From Paenibacillus sp. USDA918EY (lineage in GTDB: Bacteria; Bacillota; Bacilli; Paenibacillales; Paenibacillaceae): 64,000 nucleotides of DNA. The position numbers and the translations under genes are program-made. The notes below the pieces were generated by a model, which was not told the DNA's origin, did no database searches, and saw nothing but the letters and a program-made list of their open reading frames with translations. Each line of letters begins with the position of its first letter. Position 1 is the first letter of the stretch. Positions 42,873 through 51,517 of this stretch are shown here, in pieces. The DNA is taken from assembly GCF_009870825.1 (NCBI RefSeq), contig NZ_WTWY01000008.1:62001-126000 (forward strand). Reading direction: 5' to 3'.

Positions 42873-45314
42873 TTACTTCAGCAAGTCTTTGAGCGTTGGT
42901 TCGGTTCTCAGCATGCGCAGGATCACCGTTACGGCTTCCGCCCGCGTAATGTTATCGTTCGGAGCAAAAGTATCCCGGGTTTTGCCTTGAATGATTCCGG
43001 CGGCTGCAGCTTCTTCGATCAGCTTGCCGGCCCAATGCTGTGGCGCAACGTCGATGAATGGACCTCTTTTGCCGGAAACATTTTTTTGAAGGACGATCAA
43101 TTTGGAGACCATCGCAACCATCTCGGCGCGTGTCATTGGGCGGTCCGGGCGGAAGGTTCCGTCAGGGTAGCCGCCAATGACGCCCAAGGAAGCGCTAATT
43201 TCAACAGACTCCCGCGCCCAGGAGGACTGAACATCATCGAATGTCTTTGTTTCGCCGCCTTGGCGTAAGGCGAACGCTTTGACGAGAAGCGTGCTGAACT
43301 CGGCCCGCGTGATTGCGGCATTCGGTCTGAAGGTGCCGTCTTGATAACCTTTCGTGATGCCCAGCTTGGCGGCAAGCCTAATATCGCCCGCAGCCCAATG
43401 GGACGCCGCGTCTTTGAAATCCGGAGCGTTCCCGGAAGCCAAAGCTGCTTTTATGAAGGCGGCAAGCCGGTCGAGATCCACGAAGGGATAAAAGGCCGAA
43501 GCCTTCTGAACCGGTGGCGTTACGGGACTTGGAACGGCCGGACTCGGATTGCTGTTTCCGCCTCCTCCGCCCCCGCCGCCGCTTACGTCATTTCCGCGGT
43601 CATTTCCGCCGTTGTTACCGCCGTTGTTACCGCCGGAGTCTCCGCCATGCCCGGGGATCGAAGTTACCGTCAGGCTAATGTCCACGGATCGGGTTCCGTA
43701 GACGGCTGTCAGGACCGTGCTGCCCGGACTCAGCCCCGTGATCGTTCCTCCGGATACGCTGGCGACTTCAGGCTTTTGGACCGTCCAGGACACATAGGGG
43801 GTTACGTCGAGTTGGGACTGATCCGAATACGTAGCGGTGATGACCGTGCTGGTGCTTTGACCCGCTTGAACGGTTACGGTTGCGGGATTGGCGCTTAGGC
43901 TAGTTAACTGTAATGCTTCAAGGGCAACGCTTTTCGTTGCGGTATTGCTGTTTGCTTTTCCGTCGTTGACGGTGAAGCTGATGACGCGTTCCGCCGTATT
44001 GGGAGTTGAGTTTGTATTGGCGTACGTAACCGAACGCAGGGCATTTTGCCACTGCTCCACGGTCGCCGTCGCCCCCGCAGACGTCAGCGCCAGTACGCCG
44101 GTACCGGCATTATAATTGGATGTGATGTTGCCATGGACAGCCTCGCTAACGTTGGAGAAAGCCAGTACGTCTTCTCCGGATTGAAAATGGTCCGTAATGG
44201 CAACGGTGCCGCTGGCCAACGCCGTGCCGCCCGATGCCGTTATTTTCATATCCGGATCGATGACGACCGATTTCCCGTGCCCGTTATCGCCGGTCGTAAA
44301 GTTGGCCTCCCCGCTGCTTGTCGACACAAAAACCGGAGCCTGATTGGCTGGCGTTACAATGATGGTTTTTGTTGTGGCGTCGCTTGTTTTTATTCCGTCA
44401 TTGATGGAAAAACTGATTGTGCGTACCGATGTATTCGGAGCATTTTTCGAATTGCTGTACGTAACGGAACGCAAGGCGTTCTGCCATTGGGCCACCGTAG
44501 CCGTCGCTCCCGCCGATGTCAATGTCAGAACGCCGGTGGAAAGATTATAGCTGGCTGTGATGTTGCCGTATTGGGATGTGTTTGTGTCGATGAATGTCAG
44601 CACATCATATCCGGGCTGATAATGGGCCGTGACCGCTACGAACGCGCTGGATAATGTACTGTTGTCCCGGTCGGATACAGTCAGGCCCGAATCGACGATC
44701 ACGGGCGTCCGAGTCCCGCCGGCTTCGACCTTGAAGACGGTAGGCCCGTCGCTTGTCGTCAAGACCGGCGTTTGGTCCACCGCCGTTACGGTGACGGTCT
44801 TCGTTGCAGAGTTGCTGACGGACGTTCCGTCATTTACGGAAAAGCTGATCGTGCGCGTCTCAGTATTAGGGGTTATTGCCGTATTGGTGTAGGTTACCGA
44901 GCGCAAGGCGCTCTGCCACTGAGCCACCGTAGCCGTCGCTCCGGATGACGTTAGCGTTAGAACGGCGGAGCTACTGTCATAACTGGCTTTAATGTTACCG
45001 TAAAGAGCCGCGTTGTTGCCTGTAAAGGCCAGGGTGTCTTCTCCGGGGTGAATATTGCCCGTAATGGCCACCGTGGCGCTGCTTAACGTAGTATTGTCCG
45101 GGTCGGATAACGTCAGGCCGTTATCGATGATGACGGGCATGGAGGTCGTATTATCGCCGGCGATGAAGAAAGCCGATCCGCCGCTTGTTTTTAGTACGGG
45201 CGGTTGATTCGATGATGCCGCAAAGATCGGGGACGAGACCCCGTTTCCAAGGCTTGTTTGAATGAATAACGCGAGAATGATGATTAACGGCCACTTTCCC
45301 GGCTTTCCTCTCAT
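42873..45314 (-). CDS. Secreted repeat protein with Big2-like and three SLH domains
   Basis: 813-aa surface protein. Signal peptide 1-~33. Three tandem ~144-residue repeats (about 36-180, 181-324, 325-468) share ATATV-x-QWQ-x-ALRSVTY and an ISF-x-VNDG ending, like cadherin/Ig-type surface repeats. A Big2-type Ig domain follows (469-552), then a Gly/Asn-rich linker (555-600) and three SLH domains (about 632-673, 691-735, 752-795) with YxDGTFRP and ITRAE motifs that anchor to pyruvylated wall polymer. AAGGAGG precedes the ATG at 45314. Likely an adhesin or S-layer-associated protein; binding partner unknown. Confidence 0.9.
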   Translation of the reverse strand: MRGKPGKWPLIIILALFIQTSLGNGVSSPIFAASSNQPPVLKTSGGSAFFIAGDNTTSMPVIIDNGLTLSDPDNTTLSSATVAITGNIHPGEDTLAFTGNNAALYGNIKASYDSSSAVLTLTSSGATATVAQWQSALRSVTYTNTAITPNTETRTISFSVNDGTSVSNSATKTVTVTAVDQTPVLTTSDGPTVFKVEAGGTRTPVIVDSGLTVSDRDNSTLSSAFVAVTAHYQPGYDVLTFIDTNTSQYGNITASYNLSTGVLTLTSAGATATVAQWQNALRSVTYSNSKNAPNTSVRTISFSINDGIKTSDATTKTIIVTPANQAPVFVSTSSGEANFTTGDNGHGKSVVIDPDMKITASGGTALASGTVAITDHFQSGEDVLAFSNVSEAVHGNITSNYNAGTGVLALTSAGATATVEQWQNALRSVTYANTNSTPNTAERVISFTVNDGKANSNTATKSVALEALQLTSLSANPATVTVQAGQSTSTVITATYSDQSQLDVTPYVSWTVQKPEVASVSGGTITGLSPGSTVLTAVYGTRSVDISLTVTSIPGHGGDSGGNNGGNNGGNDRGNDVSGGGGGGGGNSNPSPAVPSPVTPPVQKASAFYPFVDLDRLAAFIKAALASGNAPDFKDAASHWAAGDIRLAAKLGITKGYQDGTFRPNAAITRAEFSTLLVKAFALRQGGETKTFDDVQSSWARESVEISASLGVIGGYPDGTFRPDRPMTRAEMVAMVSKLIVLQKNVSGKRGPFIDVAPQHWAGKLIEEAAAAGIIQGKTRDTFAPNDNITRAEAVTVILRMLRTEPTLKDLLK

Positions 45315-45442
45315 CTATTATTTCCTCCTTGTATGTATATGCACTAAGTATAATCTATTAAAGTCGAAAAAAAGAGAAACATATGAATGAATATCGGTGT
45401 CTTCAATGGATGAACGATCGTTCGAAACCCAGCAATACAAAC

Positions 45443-45500
45443 AAAAAATGGAGCGCAAAGGCGGGGCGTTTCATGCCCGGCAGCTTTGCCTCCATTTTTT
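45443..45500. terminator. Terminator region downstream of spoVR
   Basis: AAAAAATGGAG (45443-45453) with CTCCATTTTTT (45490-45500); GCAAAG/CTTTGC and CGGGGC/GCCCGG extend the stem inward past one bulge. It works in the reverse orientation for spoVR. Confidence 0.8.
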
Positions 45501-45584
45501 ATCGGCATTAGAGGAGTCCATGCTTAAAGTCGGCAGACTTAGCGATTCACTTGATTTACTTGCGGGGGATTACCTATCAAAGCA

Positions 45585-47018
45585 TCACACAAACTTGCGA
45601 TGCAGCTTTTTGCCGTCGTACGAAAACATCACTTTTTTGTCCTCGATCACCGTTTCGAGATGCACCGTGCGTCCCCACAACTGGTACACGTAAGGCATCG
45701 TCCGCTCCATGTATTTCAGGTCCAGTTCGGTTCCTTCGTACTCGTGCCGGATGACCATTTCCCCGTTGCGCATATAATCGCCGTCGGATACGACCAGATA
45801 CGGGTTGCCCCCGTTCACTCTGGAGACGACCAGCTGGTCCCGGACGCGCTCCCAAGCCTTGTCGGTGATTTTCCATTCCGGGCCTTTTTTCTCGAACACG
45901 TACAAGTCCAAATCCTCGGTCAATTCTTTCGTCAAATAGTTGCGGATAAACGAAGTATCGGAATCGAACTCGCGCACCTCAAATATTTTTTCGCGTCCTT
46001 GGCCGGGTTTGCGTCCCATCAGCTCCTGCTCTTCTTTGGTCGGGTGATCCCAGCGCCGCTCGATGTCCTCGAAAATTTTCAGTCCAAGGTAATAAGGATT
46101 CAGGCTGTTTCGCGACGGCTGCACGACGGAGGCGTTGAGCTTGGCGAATTCGATCGTTTCCTCGCTTGTCAGGTCCAGCTCCCGGATGATGCGCTGATGC
46201 CAATAGGAAGCCCAGCCTTCGTTCATGATTTTCGTTTCCATCTGCGGCCAGAAATACAGCATTTCCTCGCGCAGCATGCTCATGATGTCCCGCTGCCAAT
46301 CCTCGAGCACTTCGGAAAATTCCTGGATAAACCACATCATGTCCTTCTCGGGCTCCGGCGGGAAACGGCGCGGGGCGGACTCGCCTTTTTCTTTCGTTTT
46401 GGGATCGTCCAGGCTCCACAGATCGTCGTATTCGCCTGTTTTCGGCTCCTGTTTGGCGGCTTCCTTTTGCTCCTTTATTTTATACTCCATGTATTGCTGT
46501 TTATCGAAATGCTGCGGTTTGATCAGCTGCGGATCGACATGCTCCTGAATGCTCAGAACGGCGTCGATGAAGTTTTCGACGGCTTCCGTGCCATGTTCCA
46601 TTTCATAGCGGCTGATCCGTTCGGCCGTGGCCGACATGCTTTCGACCATGTTTCGGTTGGAGGCGGAGAAACGGAAATTGTTTTTGAAAAAATCGCAGTG
46701 GGCGAGGACATGCGCGACGATCAGCTTGTTTTGGATCAGGGAGTTGCCGTCGAGCAGAAACGCGTAACACGGGTTGGAGTTGATGACCAGCTCGTAAATT
46801 TTGCTGAGCCCGAAGTCGTATTGCATTTTCATTTTATGAAACGTTTTTCCGAAGCTCCAGTGCGAGAAACGGGTCGGCATGCCGTAAGCCCCGAACGTAT
46901 AAATGATATCCGCCGGACAGATTTCGTAACGCATCGGATAATAATCCAGGCCAAAGCCGTCGGCAATTTCCATGATTTCGCGGATGGCGTATTCGAGTTG
47001 CTTGATTTCATCGCTCAT
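45585..47018 (-). CDS. spoVR: SpoVR family protein
   Basis: 477 aa, full SpoVR length. Typical segments: GLDYYPMRYEICPADIIYTFGAYGMPTRFSHWSFGK, NPCYAFLLDGNSLIQNKLIVAHVLAHCDFFKNN, NEGWASYWHQRI. In B. subtilis SpoVR affects spore cortex formation, and in enterobacteria the homologue YcgB is grouped with PrkA (YeaG) and YeaH. The mechanism is unknown. GGAAGGAGCT precedes the ATG. An internal charged, low-complexity segment at about 190-225 looks disordered. Confidence 0.93.
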   Translation of the reverse strand: MSDEIKQLEYAIREIMEIADGFGLDYYPMRYEICPADIIYTFGAYGMPTRFSHWSFGKTFHKMKMQYDFGLSKIYELVINSNPCYAFLLDGNSLIQNKLIVAHVLAHCDFFKNNFRFSASNRNMVESMSATAERISRYEMEHGTEAVENFIDAVLSIQEHVDPQLIKPQHFDKQQYMEYKIKEQKEAAKQEPKTGEYDDLWSLDDPKTKEKGESAPRRFPPEPEKDMMWFIQEFSEVLEDWQRDIMSMLREEMLYFWPQMETKIMNEGWASYWHQRIIRELDLTSEETIEFAKLNASVVQPSRNSLNPYYLGLKIFEDIERRWDHPTKEEQELMGRKPGQGREKIFEVREFDSDTSFIRNYLTKELTEDLDLYVFEKKGPEWKITDKAWERVRDQLVVSRVNGGNPYLVVSDGDYMRNGEMVIRHEYEGTELDLKYMERTMPYVYQLWGRTVHLETVIEDKKVMFSYDGKKLHRKFV

Positions 47019-47128
47019 GAATGAGTAGCTCCTTCCTGTGTCCGGAAGAACGCGCGTAAGCGCCGGGCGGGTTTTGGTATGACGGGCGGGGCATGTTCGG
47101 GATGGATGCAGCGATCAGCGCCAGAGGT

Positions 47129-47187
47129 GTTCTCCCTGAAAAATCCTCCAGTATATTGTATGCGGCGGGTGTGCGATTTAATAATGC
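47129..47187 (+). repeat. Direct repeat, copy 1 (truncated)
   Basis: 59 nt matching 48070-48128 at 57 of 59 positions, same orientation. Only the first two thirds of the 87-bp element at 48070 are present. The rest of the 47019-47440 gap holds the Uma2 promoter candidate and no gene I can support. Confidence 0.85.
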
Positions 47188-47276
47188 CGCGATGGACGAT
47201 TGAGAGCGTTGAGATTGGTAAAGATTTCGCCGGTGTAAGGGGAAACGACGCCGCGCTGAGAATTCGCAGCCATCTG

Positions 47277-47285
47277 TGTTATAAT
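47277..47285 (+). promoter_or_regulatory. Extended -10 upstream of the Uma2 gene
   Basis: TGTTATAAT: a perfect TATAAT at 47280-47285 with TG extension, 155 nt before the start. No good -35. Confidence 0.4.
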
Positions 47286-47440
47286 TCGGGTACGCGCAAC
47301 CCGATTTTCACAAGGAGATCGAAGGAGGTTGCGACAACGGATGATAAAACAAGAGGTTTGAGAAGGGGCATTAAACATATCAAACGTGTTGAACTTATAG
47401 ATAGGCGGAAGTTGAATAAATCCGAAGGAGGTAGATCCAA

Positions 47441-48010
47441 TTGTCGAATCCGGATGAGAAGAAGCTGCACACGTATCAAGATTGGTTGACATGGGAGGGG
47501 GCATGGGAGCTAATTAACGGCAAGGCGTATAACATGTCCCCGGCTCCGACAGCCCTTCACCAGTTTGTTGTAGGGGAGCTGCATTTCGCGCTGCGAACGC
47601 ACTTGCAGAATCAAAGCTGCTATGTTTTTGTCGCTCCGTTCGACGTGTTTTTCAGTGAGAGCGATTCCTATGATGTGCCTGACCATGTGACGCAGCCGGA
47701 TCTGTCGGTGGTCTGCTCCAAGGATCGGATTTCCAAAAACGGCTGTCACGGCGCGCCAACGATGGTTATCGAAGTGTTGTCGCCCTCAACCGCGCTGAAG
47801 GATTTCAATGAGAAGTTCAATCTTTATCAGAAATACGGAGTTCAGGAATATTGGATCGTCGATCCCGGCAATCGAACGGTTCATGTGAATGCGCTGCAGG
47901 ATGGATTATACCAGTTGAGAAACCTATATACAGAGCAGGATGACGTACGGTCGAATATCTTTAAGGATTTTCAAATATCGCTCAGCAAGCTCTTTAACTT
48001 GGAAACCTAA
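47441..48010 (+). CDS. Uma2 (DUF820) family endonuclease
   Basis: 189 aa, PD-(D/E)xK-fold Uma2 protein. Motif residues are visible: ELINGKAYNMSPAPTALHQ, QPDLSVVC (catalytic Asp), PTMVIEVLSPSTALKDFNEKFNLYQKYGVQEYWIVDP (E-V-L with the later Lys). Biochemical function is unknown; the family is called nuclease by fold. TTG start 47441 follows AAGGAGG (47425-47431) by 9 nt. It lies between two copies of a 59-nt repeat. Uma2 genes are often multi-copy and mobile-looking; no toxin-antitoxin partner is seen. Confidence 0.88.
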   Translation: MSNPDEKKLHTYQDWLTWEGAWELINGKAYNMSPAPTALHQFVVGELHFALRTHLQNQSCYVFVAPFDVFFSESDSYDVPDHVTQPDLSVVCSKDRISKNGCHGAPTMVIEVLSPSTALKDFNEKFNLYQKYGVQEYWIVDPGNRTVHVNALQDGLYQLRNLYTEQDDVRSNIFKDFQISLSKLFNLET

Positions 48011-48069
48011 TTTAGATAGAGCCGATTCCAACCGGAGTCGGCTTTTTTGCGCCCGAAAATTTAAGCGCG

Positions 48070-48156
48070 GTTCTCCCTGAAAAATCCTCCAGTACATTGT
48101 ATGCGGCGGGAGTGCGATTTAATAATGCAAGGCTGCATAGAAGTATCAGGGAGAAC
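48070..48156. mobile_element. MITE-like element with 11-bp terminal inverted repeats
   Basis: 87 bp bounded by GTTCTCCCTGA (48070-48080) and its exact inverse TCAGGGAGAAC (48146-48156). The first 59 nt recur at 47129-47187. No ORF of its own. Size, inverted ends and a second partial copy suggest a REP/MITE-type non-autonomous repeat; target-site duplication is not obvious. Confidence 0.6.
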
Positions 48157-48200
48157 GAAGGGGGAAGAGAAACGATGTTTGCTCGTATGTTCGTGTAAAG

Positions 48201-49067
48201 CTAGTGAAGACGCGACATGGAAGCGGACGCGGAGCTTTTCGTTTCAACGGGCTTGGCTTTCACAAGCAGCTTCTTCCAAATAAACAAGGCAGCAATGGCC
48301 CAAACCGCGATGGTCACAATCCCGCTTTCTCCGGCGATGTAGGACCACCCCGTGGATTTTTCGAAAAACAGTTGTTCCAGCCAGCTGCGCCCCAAATTGA
48401 TGATCATATGAATGATCACCGCAGGCCATACACTTTGGCTCCGCCAGCGAACCCAGCCCATGAACACAGACAGAGGGAAGATCATGACCGAAAACAGCAA
48501 CATGTTGATCCAGACGTTCCCGTCTTCGTTATACCCGTTCAGGTAAAAAGGATAATGGAAGCATGTCCACACCGCTGCGGTGATGAGGATCGATTTTTTG
48601 ATGCCGAACGCTTTGGTAAGTCTAGGCTGCAAATACCCGCGCCAGCCGATCTCTTCCCCGAAGGAAAAGATAAACATCATGATCAGCATGATCGGCGCCC
48701 AGGAGTTCAGCGTGACGTACCAAGCATATTGGGGAACGGTAAAATGGGCGGTGCCTTTGGCGAGAAAATCGGCGGAAGGCAGATTGGCGATGCCCAATGC
48801 CCATGCGGCAAGAAAACCAACCGCGATCGGGACGATGGATAACAATGCGGCCGCATACCACTTCAGCCCGCCGATTTTGGCGATGCCGAGCAGCTTCAAA
48901 GCCTCTTTTCGCCCAGGCAGCGCAATGAGCAGCAGTATAACGGTAATCATGGGCACGAGCTGGCTGATGCCAACCAAAGTCGTATTTTTCGACAGATTGG
49001 CAAGCAGCGTGAGCAGTAACACCAGGATGCTAAAGGCAGCACCAGAGACAGCAAAAGATTTGTTCAT
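48201..49067 (-). CDS. CPBP family intramembrane metalloprotease
   Basis: 288 aa, about eight membrane helices. The CPBP/Abi motifs are complete: EEIGWRGYL at 138-146 (Glu138, Glu139, Arg143), FHYPFYL at 170-176 (His171), and HMIINL at 220-225 (His220, Asn224). Such proteases resemble the CAAX prenyl-processing family; some bacterial members protect against bacteriocins or process signals. The ATG at 49067 follows AAAGGAA; the longer frame to 49124 has no ribosome site. Substrate unknown. Confidence 0.9.
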   Translation of the reverse strand: MNKSFAVSGAAFSILVLLLTLLANLSKNTTLVGISQLVPMITVILLLIALPGRKEALKLLGIAKIGGLKWYAAALLSIVPIAVGFLAAWALGIANLPSADFLAKGTAHFTVPQYAWYVTLNSWAPIMLIMMFIFSFGEEIGWRGYLQPRLTKAFGIKKSILITAAVWTCFHYPFYLNGYNEDGNVWINMLLFSVMIFPLSVFMGWVRWRSQSVWPAVIIHMIINLGRSWLEQLFFEKSTGWSYIAGESGIVTIAVWAIAALFIWKKLLVKAKPVETKSSASASMSRLH

Positions 49068-49186
49068 AAGGGATTCGTTCCTTTCATGGATGTCGTTGGG
49101 CCCATTGTAGAAAACGATTATCAAGAAATTATAAAGACGCTGGATTGGATCGGAATTTTTTTCGAATCCCGTTCTCCGGCTTTAGA

Positions 49187-49205
49187 ATTTGAAAAAATTT
49201 CAAAT
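49187..49205. promoter_or_regulatory. Palindrome in the CPBP/DUF1992 divergent region
   Basis: ATTTGAAAAAATTTCAAAT: 8-bp perfect arms around AAA. It sits ~120 nt upstream of the CPBP start and ~200 nt upstream of the DUF1992 start. Possible MarR-type operator. A weak TGCTACAAT (49234-49242) points to DUF1992. The rest of 49210-49400 is AT-rich spacer. Confidence 0.5.
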
Positions 49206-49401
49206 GTTGGTTGGCGGCCTGCCGTTCACCCCGTGCTACAATAAAATTGAAAATGCTTCATTTTTAATTTCTTGAGATTTATCTATATAGATTGAATTAA
49301 AGTAAGCCACGTCTTTGAAACGGATATTCCCTGCGGATCAAGGAATGACAAGTAAAAACTTTAATTCATTCTATCTATTTCTTGAAATGAGGTGGCGCGT
49401 C

Positions 49402-49830
49402 TTGGACTGGAACGACCGTAAAAAGAAAGCGGCTCAGGAAAATCGGCAGCACATGACCGAAGAGAAGCATGAACACTTGTCCACGCGGGAAGGGATGATC
49501 GAGTCGGCCGTCGACGAATTCGCCAAAAACGGCGGTTTCGACGATTTGCCCGGCAAAGGAAAACCGATCAAAATCGAGGAAGGGGACATGCTGACGACCA
49601 TCCTGAAAAACGCCAACGTTCAGCCGCCCTGGATCGAGCTCAGAAAGGAAATCGCCGCGGATATGAAGCGGGTCATCGAGCAGGGACCGACTGCCGCGGA
49701 GGCGGACGCCAAGCTGGAAGAAATCAATCAGAAGATCCGCAAATACAACAGGCTGGTCCCGAATTCCCTTTTGCAAAAAGGGCTCGTATCAAGCGCAAAT
49801 CTGCAAAAGGCTTATGACAAATGGGTCTAA
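49402..49830 (+). CDS. DUF1992 (DnaJ-homologue subfamily C member 28-like) protein
   Basis: 142 aa, soluble and charged. DUF1992 core: GMIESAVDEFAKNGGFDDLPGKGKPIK followed by ILKNANVQPPWIELRKEI and a C-terminal KIRKYNRLVP region. This domain is found alone in Firmicutes and fused to J-domains in eukaryotes; the function is unknown. The TTG start at 49402 is chosen for GAGGTGG 6 nt upstream; in-frame codons earlier lack a site. Confidence 0.83.
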   Translation: MDWNDRKKKAAQENRQHMTEEKHEHLSTREGMIESAVDEFAKNGGFDDLPGKGKPIKIEEGDMLTTILKNANVQPPWIELRKEIAADMKRVIEQGPTAAEADAKLEEINQKIRKYNRLVPNSLLQKGLVSSANLQKAYDKWV

Positions 49831-49892
49831 CGCAAATGTTTCACTAACGAACCGGATGTAGGCATAAAAATAACCTTTTTCATATGACGAGA

Positions 49893-49940
49893 AAAAAGAC
49901 GTTGTTTCGGCTGCTTGCAAGCAAACCGACAACGTCTTTT
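49893..49940. terminator. Bidirectional terminator between DUF1992 gene and yhbH
   Basis: AAAAGACGTTGT pairs with ACAACGTCTTTT over 12 bp, with an inner TGCTTGCAAGCA fold. Confidence 0.85.
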
Positions 49941-49965
49941 GATTGATGGCCCGGCTGCCCATCCC

Positions 49966-51123
49966 TTAATTCAGCGCGGCTTCCTGTTTGCGGAAAAACG
50001 TCCGCAGCGCTTGGTAAACCTCGCCTTTTTCCTTGATGACGTAATACATGAACTGATCCAGTTTAATATTGCGGTAGGCCGACATCAAGGTGCTGCTCCG
50101 GTTGTACTGGTTGACTTCCCCGTATCCGAACATGTTGCTGACTTTCAGCAGCTCGCCGATCAGGCGCACGCAGCGTTCATTGTCCGAGGTCAGGTTGTCG
50201 CCGTCGGAAAAATGGAACGGATAAATGTTGTACTTGGACGGCGGGTAACGCCGGTCGATGATTTCGAGCGCTTTTTGGTACGCGGACGAGCAGATGGTGC
50301 CGCCGCTTTCCCCCCTCGTGAAAAAGTCCTCCTCGGAAACTTCCTTCGCTTCCGTATGATGCGCCACAAACACGATATCCACCTTTTCGTACTGCCGCCG
50401 CAGAAAACGGGTCATCCAGAAAAAGAAGCTGCGCGCGCAATATTTTTCGAAGGAGCCCATAGAACCTGAAGTGTCCATCATGGCGATGATGACGGCGCTG
50501 GAATGGGGCACCACGACTTCCTCCCACGTTTTGTACCGCAGGTCGTCCGGACTGATATGGTGGATGCCCGGCGTGCCGGAAGTGGCATTGCGGCGCAAAT
50601 TTTCCAGAATGGTTCGTTTTTTGTCGATGTTGGACTGCATCCCTTTTTTGCGAATGTCGTTAAACGTGATGGATTCGGTCACCACATCCTGCTGTTCCTT
50701 CGGTTTCATGAATGGAAGCTCCAATTCCTCGAACAGCATATTTTCCAGATCCTCCATGCTGACTTCGGCTTCCACGATATCGTATCCCGGCTGATCTCCC
50801 GCCTTTTCGCCCTGGCCGGGCTTTTGCACCGGATCGCGTCCGAGCACATCTCCAACCTGGCTGTCTCCGTCTCCTTGGCCGACATGCTTCTGCTTTTGGA
50901 AGTTATAGATAAAACGGTATTCGTCCAGACTCCGGATGGGCACCTTGATGATCTGTTTACCGTCCGACATAATGATGCTTTCTTCCGTAATGAGATCGGG
51001 CAGGTTCTGTTTAATCATTTCCTTCACTTTTTCCTGATGCCGGACTTGATCCTGGTATCCTTTGCGGTGCAGCGACCAGTCCTCCTTGGATACGACAAAC
51101 AGCGAATGATCGTCAGATTGCAT
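49966..51123 (-). CDS. yhbH: YhbH (YeaH) family sporulation protein
   Basis: 385 aa, single YhbH/UPF0229 domain. A von Willebrand A-like segment (AVIIAMMDTSGSMG, with the metal-site DxSxS) starts near residue 215, and HHTEAKEVSEEDFF and GGTICSSAYQKALEII follow. The N-terminal third is basic and disordered. YhbH is grouped with PrkA and SpoVR in sporulation and stress survival; its biochemical role is unsettled. GGGAGGTG precedes the ATG at 51123. Confidence 0.92.
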   Translation of the reverse strand: MQSDDHSLFVVSKEDWSLHRKGYQDQVRHQEKVKEMIKQNLPDLITEESIIMSDGKQIIKVPIRSLDEYRFIYNFQKQKHVGQGDGDSQVGDVLGRDPVQKPGQGEKAGDQPGYDIVEAEVSMEDLENMLFEELELPFMKPKEQQDVVTESITFNDIRKKGMQSNIDKKRTILENLRRNATSGTPGIHHISPDDLRYKTWEEVVVPHSSAVIIAMMDTSGSMGSFEKYCARSFFFWMTRFLRRQYEKVDIVFVAHHTEAKEVSEEDFFTRGESGGTICSSAYQKALEIIDRRYPPSKYNIYPFHFSDGDNLTSDNERCVRLIGELLKVSNMFGYGEVNQYNRSSTLMSAYRNIKLDQFMYYVIKEKGEVYQALRTFFRKQEAALN

Positions 51124-51517
51124 TGTTCAGCACCTCCCATACGCGCATACTCGGTTCAACGAATAAGCCGTTATTAATCAAGTATATTCACGCGCAGGGA
51201 CGATATGTGATGGGACAGAAGCAAATTCGCAAGTTCAAACCATTGCAAAATAATCCATATTCAGGATGTTTGCCGATGTTTTCGATCTTTTATGACAAAT
51301 TTTTCAAGGAACTTGTAGTATAATGCAGTTGTCCTATGATTTAGGACGGACAGTTGCATGTCTAGCATGACCAAATACATAGATTTTGAGGGGGTGTGCT
51401 CCAGATCATTCACGTGGGCAAGCAGTCCCGTAGGATAAGAAAAGATCAATCCAAGGATTACGAAACGGAGACGGTTGTTGGACAAGCAAAAATGTGATTG
51501 ATAGGGAGTGTATTAGA
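51124..51517. other. Divergent region between yhbH and the stalk gene
   Basis: Contains a perfect TATAAT (51319-51324) without a good -35, immediately followed by the inverted repeat GTCCTA/TAGGAC (51331-51347) at the expected transcript start. AGGGAG (51502-51507) is the ribosome site of the next gene. No other feature seen. Confidence 0.4.

Noticed and set aside
45600..47024. 474-codon forward frame over spoVR
   Set aside because: Antisense shadow of spoVR; composition rich in Phe, His, Val and Arg without domain.
47129..48156. Prophage or integrative-element att sites around Uma2
   Set aside because: No integrase, tRNA or phage gene is present, and the copies differ in length.
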